64,000 nucleotides of DNA from Eubacterium sp. (GTDB lineage Bacteria; Bacillota; Clostridia; Lachnospirales; Lachnospiraceae). The stretch's first letter is position 1. Each line of letters begins with the position of its first letter. Made by a program: the position numbers and the translations under genes. The stretch is from contig JAETSX010000008.1 in the NCBI GenBank assembly GCA_021769425.1, positions 62,001 to 126,000 on the forward strand, written 5' to 3'. The notes below the pieces were generated by a model. The model did no database searches and was not told the DNA's origin. It saw nothing but the letters and a program-made list of their open reading frames with translations. This document shows positions 46,871-56,473 of this stretch, one piece after another.

Positions 46871-47030
46871 AAGGAACTGTCCCAAAATAACTTCCCATAT
46901 TCCTTGTCTTTTTCTCCGCTTGCATCGTTCAACAATCAGTTACATAGCCCGCTATGCGCCCGATTGTTGAACAATGCCATCGAAGAAAAATCCTGCGGGC
47001 TATCGGGAAGTTATTTCGGGACAGTTCCTA
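46871..47030. repeat. Approximately 158-bp palindromic element
   Basis: Ends are a near-perfect inverted repeat: AGGAACTGTCCC...CTTCCC at the left and GGGAAG...GGGACAGTTCCT at the right, about 25 bp each. Nested pairs inside are GTTCAACAATC/GATTGTTGAAC and ATAGCCCGC/GCGGGCTAT. No credible ORF inside. It is likely a non-autonomous mobile or fold-back element located between the exonuclease and the small gene at 47052. Confidence 0.75.
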
Positions 47031-47051
47031 AGAGCAGGGAAGGAGAACAGA

Positions 47052-47279
47052 ATGTTTGGAAGAAAGAAAAGACAGCATACGGAAATAAAACCTTATAACC
47101 CCACAAGGCAGATACCCGTCATCCGTGCCAGCATCTGCACCGGAGAACAGGTGGCCGGATTTAAAGACAAAGAAAGCGGGAAATTTGAGGAGGCCATGTT
47201 AATCCGGGGCGAAGGAGATCTGCAGGAATTCTGCAGCCGTTATGAGGTAAACAGGGAAGATATTAAGAAAGTGTGGTAG
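47052..47279 (+). CDS. Small conserved-looking protein of unknown function
   Basis: 75 residues beginning MFGRKKRQHTEIKPYNPT, with one notable segment IRASICTGEQVAGFKDKESG followed by KFEEAMLIRGEGDLQEF. I do not recognise a family with confidence. AAGGAG lies 9 nt before the ATG, and the stop is 4 bp before topB, so it is probably cotranscribed and translated. In-frame codons upstream of 47052 run into the palindromic element and are ignored. Confidence 0.75.
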   Translation: MFGRKKRQHTEIKPYNPTRQIPVIRASICTGEQVAGFKDKESGKFEEAMLIRGEGDLQEFCSRYEVNREDIKKVW

Positions 47280-47283
47280 CGAA

Positions 47284-49503
47284 ATGAAATCATTAGTGAT
47301 TGCAGAAAAACCAAGTGTGGGCAGAGATATTGCCAGGGTGCTGGGATGCAGCAAAGGCGGCAATGGATTTCTGGAAGGAAAAGATTATGTGGTGACCTGG
47401 GCGCTGGGACATCTGGTGGAGCTCTCCGATCCGGAAAGCTACGGGGAACAGTGGAAAACCTGGAAAATGGAAACGCTGCCCATGATGCCCCAGAAACTGG
47501 AAATCCAGGTGATTAAGAAAACCGGAAAGCAGTACCAGACAGTAAAGACTCAGATGTACCGCAAGGATGTGGGTGAGATTATCATCGCCACCGACGCAGG
47601 CCGGGAAGGCGAACTGGTGGCCCGCTGGATTATCAAGAAGGCAGGCGTCAGAAAGCCTATGAAGCGGCTGTGGATTTCTTCTGTGACAGATAAGGCCATC
47701 CGGCAGGGGTTTGCCCATCTGAAAGATGCAGGAGAATACCAGAAATTATATGAAGCCGCCGTAGCCCGTGCAGAAGCGGACTGGCTGGTGGGACTGAATG
47801 CCACCAGGGCCCTTACGGTCAAGCATAATGCACAGCTTTCCTGCGGCAGAGTCCAGACGCCTACCCTTGCCATTATTGCCAAACGGGAGGCTCTGATTCG
47901 GGAATTTAAACCCCAGCCTTATTACAGTCTGAAAGTAAAGGGAAATGGAATCTGGTTTCACTGGAGAACGGAGCATAACGGCGCAACTGTCGGTTCCCGG
48001 GAAGAAATCACAAAAATCAGCGATAAAGTGAGAAACAGCGCCGGAGTGGTAGAGGATGTGAGGAAAAAACAGCAGAAATCTTATGCGCCGCTTTTGTATG
48101 ATCTGACTTCTCTGCAGCAGGACGCCAACAGGCTCTACGGCTTTTCCGCCAAGCAGACGCTGGATTATATGCAGCGTCTCTACGAACATTATAAGGCAGT
48201 CACTTATCCCAGAACAGATTCCAGATATTTGACGCAGGATCTTGTGGAGACGCTGCCGGAACGGATCAAAGCCTGCCGGGGCGGAGTCTACGGGCCGATC
48301 TGCGCGAAATTGCTGAAATCTCCCATAAAGGGAAATAAATCTTTTGTGGATGACAAGAAAGTTTCCGATCATCATGCCATTATTCCCACGGAGCAGGGCG
48401 TCAGCCTCAGCGAACTGGAATATGGAGAGCGGAAAATCTATGAGCTGGTGATTTCCCGGTTCCTGGCGGTTCTGCTTCCGCCCTGCGAGTATGAACAGAC
48501 AGAAGTGACGGCGGTCTGCGAAGGGGAGCGTTTTACGGCAAAAGGGAAAATTGTCCGTTATCCCGGCTGGCAGGAAATCAGAAGCCTTCAGAAAGAGGAA
48601 GGGGCATTCCAGGAGGAATCAGAAGAGGAGCTGTGGGAAAAGGGAAGCAGCAGAGAGGAAATCCTGGATCAGATGCCGGAATTTACCAAAGGACAGAAAA
48701 TTCTGTTCGGTGAGGGAAACATCAGCGAAGGAAAAACAAAGCCGCCGCTGCCCTTTACCGAAGCTACGCTGCTTGCCGCCATGGAAAATCCTGTGAAATA
48801 TATGGAAAGCGCAGATAAAAGCTTAAAAAAGACATTGGGAGAAACGGGAGGTTTGGGAACGGTGGCCACCCGGGCCGACATCATTGAAAAGCTTTTTAAC
48901 AGCTTTATGCTAGAAAAGAAAGATCAGTACATTCATCTGACCTCCAAGGGCAGGCAGGTGTTGGAGTTAGCGCCAAAGGGCCTGACTTCCCCGGAACTGA
49001 CAGCGAAATGGGAACAGGAGCTTTCCGATATTGCCTGCGGAAAAGCCAAAAAGAAAGATTTTGAGGCGAAAATCCGAAGTTATACGGCAGATATTGTCGG
49101 AGATATTAAAGCTTCTTCCAAAACTTACCGGCATGACAATCTGACAGGAAAGAAATGCCCGGAATGCGGCAGGCTGCTTTTAGAAGTCAATCACAAAAAC
49201 GGCCGGATGCTGGTATGCCAGGACCGGGAATGCGGCTACCGAAAGACTTTGTCAAAAATCACCAATGCCCGCTGCCCCCAGTGCCATAAAAAAATGGAAC
49301 TGGTAGGAGAAGGGGAGCAGAGGCGTTTTACCTGTGCCTGCGGATATCGGGAGAAGCTTTCCGCCTTTGAGAAGCGGAAAAAAGAAAATGGCGGCGGAGT
49401 GTCCAAAAAAGATGTGAACCGCTATATGAATAAGATGAGACAGGAGGCAAAGGAACCGGTCAACAATGCTTTTGCCGATGCCCTTGCCAAAATAAAGTTA
49501 TAA
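47284..49503 (+). CDS. topB: DNA topoisomerase III
   Basis: Type IA topoisomerase, 739 residues. The Toprim domain is at the N-terminus (LVIAEKPSVGRDIARVLG, TDAGREGELVARWI). The active-site Tyr is in VTYPRTDSRYL (about residue 320). The GGLGTVATRADIIEKL segment is conserved. The C-terminal part has Cys clusters (CPECGRLL, CQDRECGYR, CPQCHKK, CACGYREK) forming zinc ribbons. TopB-like enzymes are common both on chromosomes and on conjugative elements; no conjugation genes are nearby. Confidence 0.95.
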   Translation: MKSLVIAEKPSVGRDIARVLGCSKGGNGFLEGKDYVVTWALGHLVELSDPESYGEQWKTWKMETLPMMPQKLEIQVIKKTGKQYQTVKTQMYRKDVGEIIIATDAGREGELVARWIIKKAGVRKPMKRLWISSVTDKAIRQGFAHLKDAGEYQKLYEAAVARAEADWLVGLNATRALTVKHNAQLSCGRVQTPTLAIIAKREALIREFKPQPYYSLKVKGNGIWFHWRTEHNGATVGSREEITKISDKVRNSAGVVEDVRKKQQKSYAPLLYDLTSLQQDANRLYGFSAKQTLDYMQRLYEHYKAVTYPRTDSRYLTQDLVETLPERIKACRGGVYGPICAKLLKSPIKGNKSFVDDKKVSDHHAIIPTEQGVSLSELEYGERKIYELVISRFLAVLLPPCEYEQTEVTAVCEGERFTAKGKIVRYPGWQEIRSLQKEEGAFQEESEEELWEKGSSREEILDQMPEFTKGQKILFGEGNISEGKTKPPLPFTEATLLAAMENPVKYMESADKSLKKTLGETGGLGTVATRADIIEKLFNSFMLEKKDQYIHLTSKGRQVLELAPKGLTSPELTAKWEQELSDIACGKAKKKDFEAKIRSYTADIVGDIKASSKTYRHDNLTGKKCPECGRLLLEVNHKNGRMLVCQDRECGYRKTLSKITNARCPQCHKKMELVGEGEQRRFTCACGYREKLSAFEKRKKENGGGVSKKDVNRYMNKMRQEAKEPVNNAFADALAKIKL

Positions 49504-49505
49504 AA

Positions 49506-49526
49506 CAGTGAAAATATTATTCACTG
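49506..49526 (-). terminator. Terminator of the second membrane chemoreceptor gene
   Basis: CAGTGAA and TTCACTG form the stem across the stop codon of the minus-strand gene, followed on that strand by TTTTA. Confidence 0.6.
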
Positions 49527-51550
49527 AGTTCAAATTTCTGAACCATCTGATTCAGCATCTCAGCCTGGGAAGCCAGTTCCTCGGAGGTGGCGGAAGTTTC
49601 CTGGGAAGCTGCGGAATTGTCCTGGATTCCATGGGCAATTTCCTCAATTCCCATTCGGAGCTGGTTCATGTTTTCCGCCTGTGCCGCTGCGCTTTCCGCC
49701 GTTTCCTGTATCATTTTATTCACATTGCCGATGGCGGCGACAGATTCTTTCAGGGATTCCATAGCGCTGCCGGCAATGGCGTTTCCCTTGCGGATTTCTT
49801 CCATTGAGATTCCGATCAATTCTTTGGTGGTATTTGCCGCTTCAGAGCTTTCTAACGCCAGCTTTCCGATTTCGTCTGCAACTACAGCGAAGCCTTTTCC
49901 CGCTTCACCTGCACGGGCAGCTTCGATGGAGGCGTTTAAGGAAAGCAAATTAGTCTGTGAAGCAATATCCTCAATAGTCTGGATGATACCTACAACTTGC
50001 TGGGATGTCTCATGTATCTTGTCCATGGCATCCATCATTTGCTTCATTTTTTCCTGGTTTTCTTCAATGATTGCAGCAGCCTGTTCGGTTGCCTTTGCGG
50101 ACGCTTCTGCTTCCTTGCGGCTGTTATCCACCTGTTCTGCAACTGTAGCGGTGGTAGCGGTAAGCTGTTCAATGGAAGCGGCCTGCTGTTCCGCCCCTTC
50201 TGCCAGAATCTGGGAGGCGGATGCAAGCTCAGAAGCCCCAACGGATACGTGCTGGGAACTTTCGTTGATTCCTACCATAACCTGATTCATGGAATCGGAA
50301 ATATTGAGAAGGGCGGTTTTTATCTTCTGGAATTCACCCACATAATCATTTTTCAGGCTGATGTTCAGATTCCCATTGGCAACCTGCGCCAGCACGTCCG
50401 CTGTTTCGTCAATGTATACAATATATTCTTTCAGACGGCTGACGGTTTTTTGGATGGATTCGCCCAGCTCTCCGATTTCGTCTTCACTTGTAACCTGAAG
50501 GTTTACATTCAGATCCCCGGCTGCAAGCTGCTGTGCAGTCTGGTTCAGATCCAGAATGGGTTTGGTCAGGCTGGCAGAGCTTTTCCGGATGCTGAATGCT
50601 ATCAGGGTGATTCCAGCCGCAAAAATAAGAATCAGCGCAAGAACCATTGCAACCAGCGTTGCATAATATTCAGAAGAGGGCAGGCAGCTGAGCGCCATAT
50701 ATCCGGTATCTCCGGCATGCTGCAGGGAGCCGTATTTGGTGACGCCGTCTGTTTGGTATTTCAGGAATTCGTTCTTTCCGGATTCAATTGCATTTGTAAC
50801 ATTTTCTGATATGTTTATGTCCCTGATATTTTTCTGGATGATGTCGTTCTGGGGATGGTAGACGAACATGCCGTCTTCCGATAACAGCAGAATGTATCCC
50901 TTGCGGCCGATTTTATATTCGCTCATAATTTTAGTCATATGGTCCAGGGTGATATCCATGCCCACTGCCCCCAGAATATCTCCGGTCACATCGTCATAAA
51001 CCGGCGCCGCTGCGCTTAAAACCATTTTCCCGTTGGTGGAATCCACATAGGGTTCTGTTAAAATGGTTTGTTCTGTCTCAATGCAGCTGTACCAGCTCCG
51101 GCTTGTAATGTCCCATGCTTCCTCATTGGTCAGGCCGTCGGACTGCAGAAAGGAACTTGCGTCCAGATCAGAAATCCATACTGCCATAACATTCTCAGAA
51201 TCGGTGGCGGCAATGTTTGACAGATTGTTTAAAACAGCATCCTTCTGCGCTGCCTGACCGATATTGCCGCCGGCTTTTGTTTCCCGCATGACCTGTTTGA
51301 TTTCCGGATTGGCGGCAAGCTGTTCTACGCTTTTGGTATATTGTTCCAAAAATCCAGTTAACTGGTTTGCAGTTGCATTGGATTCCTGAATCAGCTCTGT
51401 TTTTCTGGCTGAAATGCTCAGCCATGCTACCATGCAGATTGCAACCGCCGCTATCAGCAGAAATACTAAGATAACGCTTCCGCCAATCTGGCGGAGTATT
51501 TCATCTGCAATTCGTTTCTTTGAAATTGATGCATTCTTCTTTTGTCTCAT
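49517..51550 (-). CDS. Membrane methyl-accepting chemotaxis protein with dCache domain
   Basis: 677-residue chemoreceptor: TM1 (about 20-43), an extracellular dCache_1-type domain (about 50-290, with [28 protein letters not shown] and [12 protein letters not shown]), TM2 (about 295-318), HAMP and signalling domain with tip [20 protein letters not shown] followed by [15 protein letters not shown]. The WDxxxRxWY arrangement resembles Cache domains that bind amino acids in other receptors; ligand assignment here is inference. ATG at 51550 is set by GGAGG 8 nt upstream. Confidence 0.94.
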   Translation of the reverse strand: MRQKKNASISKKRIADEILRQIGGSVILVFLLIAAVAICMVAWLSISARKTELIQESNATANQLTGFLEQYTKSVEQLAANPEIKQVMRETKAGGNIGQAAQKDAVLNNLSNIAATDSENVMAVWISDLDASSFLQSDGLTNEEAWDITSRSWYSCIETEQTILTEPYVDSTNGKMVLSAAAPVYDDVTGDILGAVGMDITLDHMTKIMSEYKIGRKGYILLLSEDGMFVYHPQNDIIQKNIRDINISENVTNAIESGKNEFLKYQTDGVTKYGSLQHAGDTGYMALSCLPSSEYYATLVAMVLALILIFAAGITLIAFSIRKSSASLTKPILDLNQTAQQLAAGDLNVNLQVTSEDEIGELGESIQKTVSRLKEYIVYIDETADVLAQVANGNLNISLKNDYVGEFQKIKTALLNISDSMNQVMVGINESSQHVSVGASELASASQILAEGAEQQAASIEQLTATTATVAEQVDNSRKEAEASAKATEQAAAIIEENQEKMKQMMDAMDKIHETSQQVVGIIQTIEDIASQTNLLSLNASIEAARAGEAGKGFAVVADEIGKLALESSEAANTTKELIGISMEEIRKGNAIAGSAMESLKESVAAIGNVNKMIQETAESAAAQAENMNQLRMGIEEIAHGIQDNSAASQETSATSEELASQAEMLNQMVQKFELSE

Positions 51551-51734
51551 TCCATAAACCTCCAAATGTAAACCAAATCATTCTGTTTTTTTCTATTATA
51601 GACCTATTTACTGATTAGTACAACGAAAATTTAAATCCTGGGAACGGTCCGGGACTGGAAATAAATTCCTTGAACAAAAAAGCAGGATGGTTTACTGTGG
51701 CATTTTGGCTGAATACAGCAAGTTTTGAAGCATT

Positions 51735-51764
51735 GTCATAACTATGGCAAATCATTCATACATT
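51735..51764 (+). promoter_or_regulatory. Sigma-E-like promoter of the truncated spoIIID copy
   Basis: GTCATAAC (51735-51742), a 14-bp spacer and CATACATT (51757-51764) match the mother-cell sigma-E pattern (-10 CATACAnT). The spacing and -10 are identical to those before the intact spoIIID. Confidence 0.7.
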
Positions 51765-51793
51765 ATAAAAAAACAATGTATGAGGGAATTTCG

Positions 51794-51925
51794 TTGAAAG
51801 GGTACATAGAGGAACGGGCGGTTAATATCGCTAATTATATAATTGAGGAAAATGCTACGGTGAGGCAGACGGCGAAAAAATTTGGAATTAGCAAGAGTAC
51901 GGTACATATAGTTATAACAAAATAG
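51794..51925 (+). pseudogene. Truncated spoIIID copy (43 codons)
   Basis: TTG start with GAGGGA 6 nt upstream. Residues 1-38 are identical to the intact SpoIIID at 62737, through the HTH residues KFGISKSTVH. The last five codons diverge (IVITK) and end in TAG, so the recognition helix is cut short and the C-terminal half is missing. Sixteen of the first 38 codons differ synonymously from the intact copy, so the duplication is old or the copies come from different lineages. The region upstream, including the sigma-E-like promoter, is also duplicated. Confidence 0.85.
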
Positions 51926-51958
51926 AATGGTTTATATGGAAAATAATATAAATATCGG

Positions 51959-52003
51959 AAGCCATCTCTTAGAATATCAAAGGTATTCAGAGATGGCTTT
52001 ATT
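51959..52003 (+). terminator. Hairpin after the truncated spoIIID
   Basis: AAGCCATCTCT pairs with AGAGATGGCTT with further inner pairing (GAATA/TATTC), followed by TATT. Confidence 0.65.
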
Positions 52004-52022
52004 ACTGCCACATGGAAATTGA

Positions 52023-52051
52023 TTGTGAAATAGAGCGGGATAGGGTATAAT
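52023..52051 (+). promoter_or_regulatory. Promoter of the AAA-ATPase gene
   Basis: TTGTGA (52023-52028) and TATAAT (52046-52051) with a 17-bp spacer. It predicts a roughly 165-nt leader containing three CCTGAG motifs (about 52056, 52107 and 52160). Confidence 0.75.
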
Positions 52052-52221
52052 ATGCCCTGAGAAGAGACCATATGGCTTAAGGAGGGGCCTGCCGAATGAG
52101 AGGATGCCCTGAGGGTCTTTTGCAGTCACCAATGAAGTAGATTGAAGTGGGAGGAGTCCTGAGGGCGCGTACCAGGGAAATTATGGCATTTGGAAATCAG
52201 TATTAGATGGAGGCGGCAGTG

Positions 52222-53919
52222 ATGAATAAAGCGTTACCGATTGGTGTGGAAAACTTTAAGGATATTATGGAGTCCGGTTATTACTATATAGATAAATCAT
52301 TATTGATAAAAGAATTGTTGGACTTGAGAGGAAAAGTGAATTTATTTACTCGGCCAAGACGTTTTGGAAAGACGTTAAATCTCAGTATGCTTAGGTATTT
52401 TTTTGAGGATACGGGTGACGCGGTGAAAAATGAGGAGAATAAATTGCTTTTCCAGGATTTGAAGATTATGGAACAAGGCAAAGAGTATGAAAAACACATG
52501 GGAGGGTATCCGGTTATCAACCTGACATTGAAATCAGCGAAACAGCCAACCTTTGAATCGGCATACAGCAAGATGAAGAGAGCAGTCGCAGATGAGTTCC
52601 AGAGGCATCAGGATATATTAGCCAATGAAAAAATTAGTGAAGAAGATAAGAAGCTCTTCCAAAAAATTGCAGATCGGAGGGCAGAATATGATGATTATTC
52701 CGGAGCATTGGAATTTCTAAGCAAATGCCTTCACCAGGCGACGGATAAGAAGACAGTGATTTTGATAGATGAATATGATGTGCCGCTTGAAAATGCTTAT
52801 TTTCGAGGATTTTATGAGGAAATGGTGGATTTTATCCGCTCATTATTTGAGTCTGCGCTGAAGACGAATCAGCATTTACAGTTTGCAGTTATTACCGGAT
52901 GTCTGCGGATTTCAAAGGAGAGTATATTTACGGGACTGAATCATCTGAATATTATTTCTGTGCTTGATAAAAAATACAGTGAGCATTTTGGATTTACAGA
53001 ACAGGAAGTTCTTCAGATGATGTCCTATTATGAAGTGGAAACCCGTTTTTCAACAATGAAAGAGTGGTATGACGGATACTTATTTGGGGATACAGAAGTT
53101 TATAATCCGTGGAGTGTGATCAAGTTTTTGTATGATTTGTATTCAGATGTAGATGCATTTCCCCATCCCTATTGGATCAATACCAGCTCCAATGACATTA
53201 TCAAGGATCTGGTTGCAAGGGCTGACCGGGAAATGAAAGGGCAGATGGAACTGCTTTTAGGCGGTGGAACCTTAGACATTCAGGTTCATGAGGAAGTTAC
53301 CTATGGAGATATGCACAGTAATCAGGAGAGCCTGTGGAATTTCCTTTATTTTACGGGATATCTGACAAAAGAAAGTGAATATTTTAAGGAAGCGTCTATT
53401 TTTTTGCGAGTGCGGATTCCAAATGTAGAAGTGAGGACGATTTATCAGAATACCATTTTAAATTGGATGAAGGACGTCATAAAAAAGGAGGATTTCCGTG
53501 ATCTGTATCAGGCGATGGAAGACGGAAATGCCCAGAAGATGGCGGATATCTTGAATGGGCAGCTTTTCCGTACAATCAGCTTCTATGACAGTGCAGAAAA
53601 CTTTTATCATGGATTCCTGACAGGGATATTAAGTCAGAGTGAAAATTATTTGGTGAAATCAAATCGTGAGTCAGGCAACGGCCGTTCTGATATCATGGTG
53701 CGGAGTCCTTCGCTGCGGGGCAGGTCTTTTATTTTGGAAGTAAAGGTGTCGGATTCGATTGATGATTTGGAGCGGGATGCGAAAGAGGCATTGCAGCAGA
53801 TATATGACAGGAAATACGCGGAGGAATTACGGACAGAGGGGTATCGCAGGATAGATTGTTATGGGGTGTCTTTTTTCCGGAAAGACTGTGAGGTCCGATT
53901 TGGGAAAGGGGAAAATTAA
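52222..53919 (+). CDS. AAA-ATPase-like protein with PD-(D/E)XK nuclease-like C-terminus
   Basis: 565-residue member of the AAA-ATPase-like/DUF1703 family, abundant in gut Clostridia and Bacteroidetes. The N-terminal P-loop variant [17 protein letters not shown] (about 34-50) follows [13 protein letters not shown]. Walker B-like [11 protein letters not shown] is near 180. The C-terminal domain has the nuclease-like motif [21 protein letters not shown]. Function is not established; a mobile or defence-related role is often guessed. The ATG at 52222 has GGAGG 8 nt upstream. Confidence 0.85.
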   Translation: MNKALPIGVENFKDIMESGYYYIDKSLLIKELLDLRGKVNLFTRPRRFGKTLNLSMLRYFFEDTGDAVKNEENKLLFQDLKIMEQGKEYEKHMGGYPVINLTLKSAKQPTFESAYSKMKRAVADEFQRHQDILANEKISEEDKKLFQKIADRRAEYDDYSGALEFLSKCLHQATDKKTVILIDEYDVPLENAYFRGFYEEMVDFIRSLFESALKTNQHLQFAVITGCLRISKESIFTGLNHLNIISVLDKKYSEHFGFTEQEVLQMMSYYEVETRFSTMKEWYDGYLFGDTEVYNPWSVIKFLYDLYSDVDAFPHPYWINTSSNDIIKDLVARADREMKGQMELLLGGGTLDIQVHEEVTYGDMHSNQESLWNFLYFTGYLTKESEYFKEASIFLRVRIPNVEVRTIYQNTILNWMKDVIKKEDFRDLYQAMEDGNAQKMADILNGQLFRTISFYDSAENFYHGFLTGILSQSENYLVKSNRESGNGRSDIMVRSPSLRGRSFILEVKVSDSIDDLERDAKEALQQIYDRKYAEELRTEGYRRIDCYGVSFFRKDCEVRFGKGEN

Positions 53920-53996
53920 TCCTATTTGCAGTACTGCTCTGTAAAAATTCTTTGATGCTTATTTCCTCTCCTGAAAAACTGGTTTATTACTCCGGC

Positions 53997-54093
53997 GGGC
54001 ATCAAGCCGGGCAGCCGCGCTGGCGCGGATATTTGGCGGCTGCCGCGAGGGTCGAATACTCTGCAGCTCCGCTGCATTGCAAGTTTAATGCCC
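53997..54093. repeat. Nested palindromic intergenic element
   Basis: Outer pair GGGCAT (53997) and ATGCCC (54088-54093). An inner 9-bp pair GGCAGCCGC (54010-54018) and GCGGCTGCC (54036-54044), plus a small CTGCAGCTCCGCTGCA palindrome. The right end overlaps the last codons of the minus-strand lipoprotein gene. Confidence 0.6.
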
Positions 54094-55098
54094 CATCAGC
54101 TTGCTGCGAGAGAGTTGACTTGACAAATAGGCATTAATTCGTATCTGGACATTTTTCTGCAAATTGCGATAAAAGAACTGATAGTCATACAGATGATAAA
54201 TACCGTTTTCAAATATATCAAGTCCGGCAGGATATTCCTCAGGCGTTACATCTGTTACCTTTAATGTGCCTCGGACATCATCAATGTATGCGCCTGTAAG
54301 ATTGTTGATTTCTTTCACAATATTGCCATCATAATCTGTAAAGCATGCGCCGAGATTAAGACTTTTGTCTGCAATAGCTGAATCTGTCTTCCAGTTAAGA
54401 GGATTGATTGCAAGGGTTTTTGTTCCCTTCGGAACAGGAAGGGAATGGTCAATGCTCTCTGCTTCACTGTTGAAGGATATAATCACTCCTGTATCGCTTT
54501 CGCCTTCGGCAAATTTCAATTGCGGATACTCCCGGGTTTCTTCTTCCGTAATACGCCAACCGATTGCGTAGCAGGCGATTAGCTGATCTTGTATCTTCTC
54601 ATCCTTGAAGAGCTCCTTCATAAGCCTGATACACATATCTGCTCCTTGTGAAAATCCTGCGAGAATAATCGGTCTGCCGTCGTTACAGGTTTCATAATAA
54701 TACTCAAAAGCATTCTTAACATCATCAAATGCAAGTTCAAGATACTGCTCACGGTCACTGGTTTCCATTGCGTAAACATTCAATCCCACCTGCCGATAAT
54801 ACGGCGCAAAGAAACGGCTGTCACGGTCATAGATTTCTTTTTCCATATTAGTTGCGCCGAGGAAGTCTGCTTTTGTATCCTCATCTGTAAGCTCCATATT
54901 GTATGAGTCATCTGAGCCAAAATACACAGTGGGACACACAAAAAAAACGTCTGCTGTCGTGTCTGTTGTATCCGTTTCAAAATATGACCAGTTTGAGTTA
55001 TCAGAATAGTCAGTTGCATTTGTTTGATTTGAGCAGCCTGAAAGACTGATTGAAAGAATCAATATAAAAGTCAAGGGAACTATCAATATTTTTTTCAT
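54085..55098 (-). CDS. DUF3089-type alpha/beta-hydrolase lipoprotein
   Basis: 337 residues. A signal peptide with lipobox (ISLSGC) predicts a surface lipoprotein. The body resembles DUF3089 lysophospholipase-like hydrolases: ADVFFVCPTVYFG near the N-terminus, the nucleophile elbow GFSQGADM, and the late YQFFYRNLQKNVQIRINAYL. The substrate is unknown. The start at 55098 gives a canonical MKKILI signal peptide; the upstream in-frame ATG at 55110 sits almost on top of the AGAAAGG site. Confidence 0.82.
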   Translation of the reverse strand: MKKILIVPLTFILILSISLSGCSNQTNATDYSDNSNWSYFETDTTDTTADVFFVCPTVYFGSDDSYNMELTDEDTKADFLGATNMEKEIYDRDSRFFAPYYRQVGLNVYAMETSDREQYLELAFDDVKNAFEYYYETCNDGRPIILAGFSQGADMCIRLMKELFKDEKIQDQLIACYAIGWRITEEETREYPQLKFAEGESDTGVIISFNSEAESIDHSLPVPKGTKTLAINPLNWKTDSAIADKSLNLGACFTDYDGNIVKEINNLTGAYIDDVRGTLKVTDVTPEEYPAGLDIFENGIYHLYDYQFFYRNLQKNVQIRINAYLSSQLSRSKLMGH

Positions 55099-55156
55099 AT
55101 TTACGACCATACCTTTCTGCTTTGTTACATCAATGAAATTGGATTCAGAAATCCTT

Positions 55157-56473
55157 TCATATTTTCAGCGTCACATCTACATAAAACTCCGAGCCGCTAT
55201 TGGAAGCCTGTGCCGATCCACCGTATTTTTCCGCGGCGGTAGCGATGGAAATAAGTCCGGTTCCTTTCCCGCCATGCTTTGTGGAACGATAGCCATCCTT
55301 CCCCTTTTGTACCTTGCCGTCAAAACTGTTGGTGGAAACGATGTACAGCCTGTTGCCGTGGCGAATCTCCGTGGTCAGACAGAAATAGCGCCTGTTTTTC
55401 GGTATGGTAAGGCATCCGTCAATGGCGTTTTCCATCAGGTTCCCAAACAGGGAAGCCATGTCAAGCTCGGCGGCAGGCAGCGGTTCCGGCAGCTCAATGC
55501 GCCAGTCCGTGTCTATGCCTGCAGAAACAGCCATTTCGTAGTAATAACCAAACAGCGCGTTCAATGCTGCATTGGCGCAGAAGTTTACAGGCGTGTTTTC
55601 AGAAAGGCTGATTTCATATTCTGCAAGGTGTGACCGGATGCTGCCGATATCGCCTTCTTCCGCAAGGGAGGAAAGCAGGTGTATGGAATGGCGGAAGTCG
55701 TGGCGCAGCCTGGCAGTCTGGCGCATATGCTCCTGCAGTGTCCGGTACTGACGGGACTGCATCTCAAGGAGCTGGGTGTGTTCCTTCAGTCTGGCATGAT
55801 CCAGTATGACCGTCGTACCCCAGTAGAAAAGCAGGTAGATTGCTGTAAGGAACGTAAACAGACACCCCTCTAACAGTGGGAAAAGGTAAAACATGCGCCC
55901 GGTATGGAGAGTGCGGTAGGACTTGGGGACAGCAAATATATTGAAAATAAGGAATACCGCAGACAATGCGACTGTCGAGTACCATATTTTCGGGAGGTCC
56001 AGGCAGTCAACCATCTGGAAAAAATATCGGCAGGCCGGCCATGCGAAAGAGGCTGCGACCAGGCAGGAAAGCCCAAGCCGGAAAAAAGCCGCTTCCATGG
56101 AGAAATCTGGAGCGCCAGACAATGGGTGCAGGTAAGAGTCAAAGGCATAGGCAAACTGCGCCGGGAAGGTCTGTACGGCACAGACGCCCACATAGACGGC
56201 AAGGCACTTTGACAGGCTGGCCGTTACGGTGCGGCGGTATAGGAAAAAGAACAGGATGAGGGACGGCAGGAGGATGACGTTTGCCTCAACCCGCAGCATG
56301 GCGCAGAGACATGAGCAAAGAAAAGCGTATGGAAGCAGGACAGCCGTGCATAGCGCGGCCGTCTTAACTGGTGTGTGCCTCATCTGGTTCTTCATTGTAT
56401 AGTAGCAGGATGCCGCAAAAGGCAGCAGTATCAAAAACTGTGGCAGCGCCGACAGCCATCTGTTCATATCCAT
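55157..56473 (-). CDS. GHKL-type sensor histidine kinase
   Basis: 438 residues. About six membrane segments (1-205) lead to a cytosolic kinase core. The phospho-acceptor region is LRHDFRHSIHLLSSLAEE, the N-box is GNLMENAIDGC, and the ATP-lid region is KHGGKGTGLISIATAAEKYGG. This is the AgrC-like arrangement that partners LytTR regulators. It overlaps the response regulator gene by 10 bp. It has no obvious 5TMR_LYT or GAF domain, so it differs from BtsS/LytS sensors. Confidence 0.92.
   Translation of the reverse strand: MDMNRWLSALPQFLILLPFAASCYYTMKNQMRHTPVKTAALCTAVLLPYAFLCSCLCAMLRVEANVILLPSLILFFFLYRRTVTASLSKCLAVYVGVCAVQTFPAQFAYAFDSYLHPLSGAPDFSMEAAFFRLGLSCLVAASFAWPACRYFFQMVDCLDLPKIWYSTVALSAVFLIFNIFAVPKSYRTLHTGRMFYLFPLLEGCLFTFLTAIYLLFYWGTTVILDHARLKEHTQLLEMQSRQYRTLQEHMRQTARLRHDFRHSIHLLSSLAEEGDIGSIRSHLAEYEISLSENTPVNFCANAALNALFGYYYEMAVSAGIDTDWRIELPEPLPAAELDMASLFGNLMENAIDGCLTIPKNRRYFCLTTEIRHGNRLYIVSTNSFDGKVQKGKDGYRSTKHGGKGTGLISIATAAEKYGGSAQASNSGSEFYVDVTLKI

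Noticed and set aside
46871-47030. Complete insertion sequence
   Set aside because: The element is only about 158 bp and has no transposase frame.
46974-47051. N-terminal extension of the small protein at 47052
   Set aside because: It is encoded by the right arm of the palindromic element and the ATG at 47052 has a good AAGGAG site.
52222-53919. Defence-system assignment for the AAA-ATPase/nuclease-like gene
   Set aside because: No adjoining defence genes are present and the family has no established function, so a defence role is not claimed.
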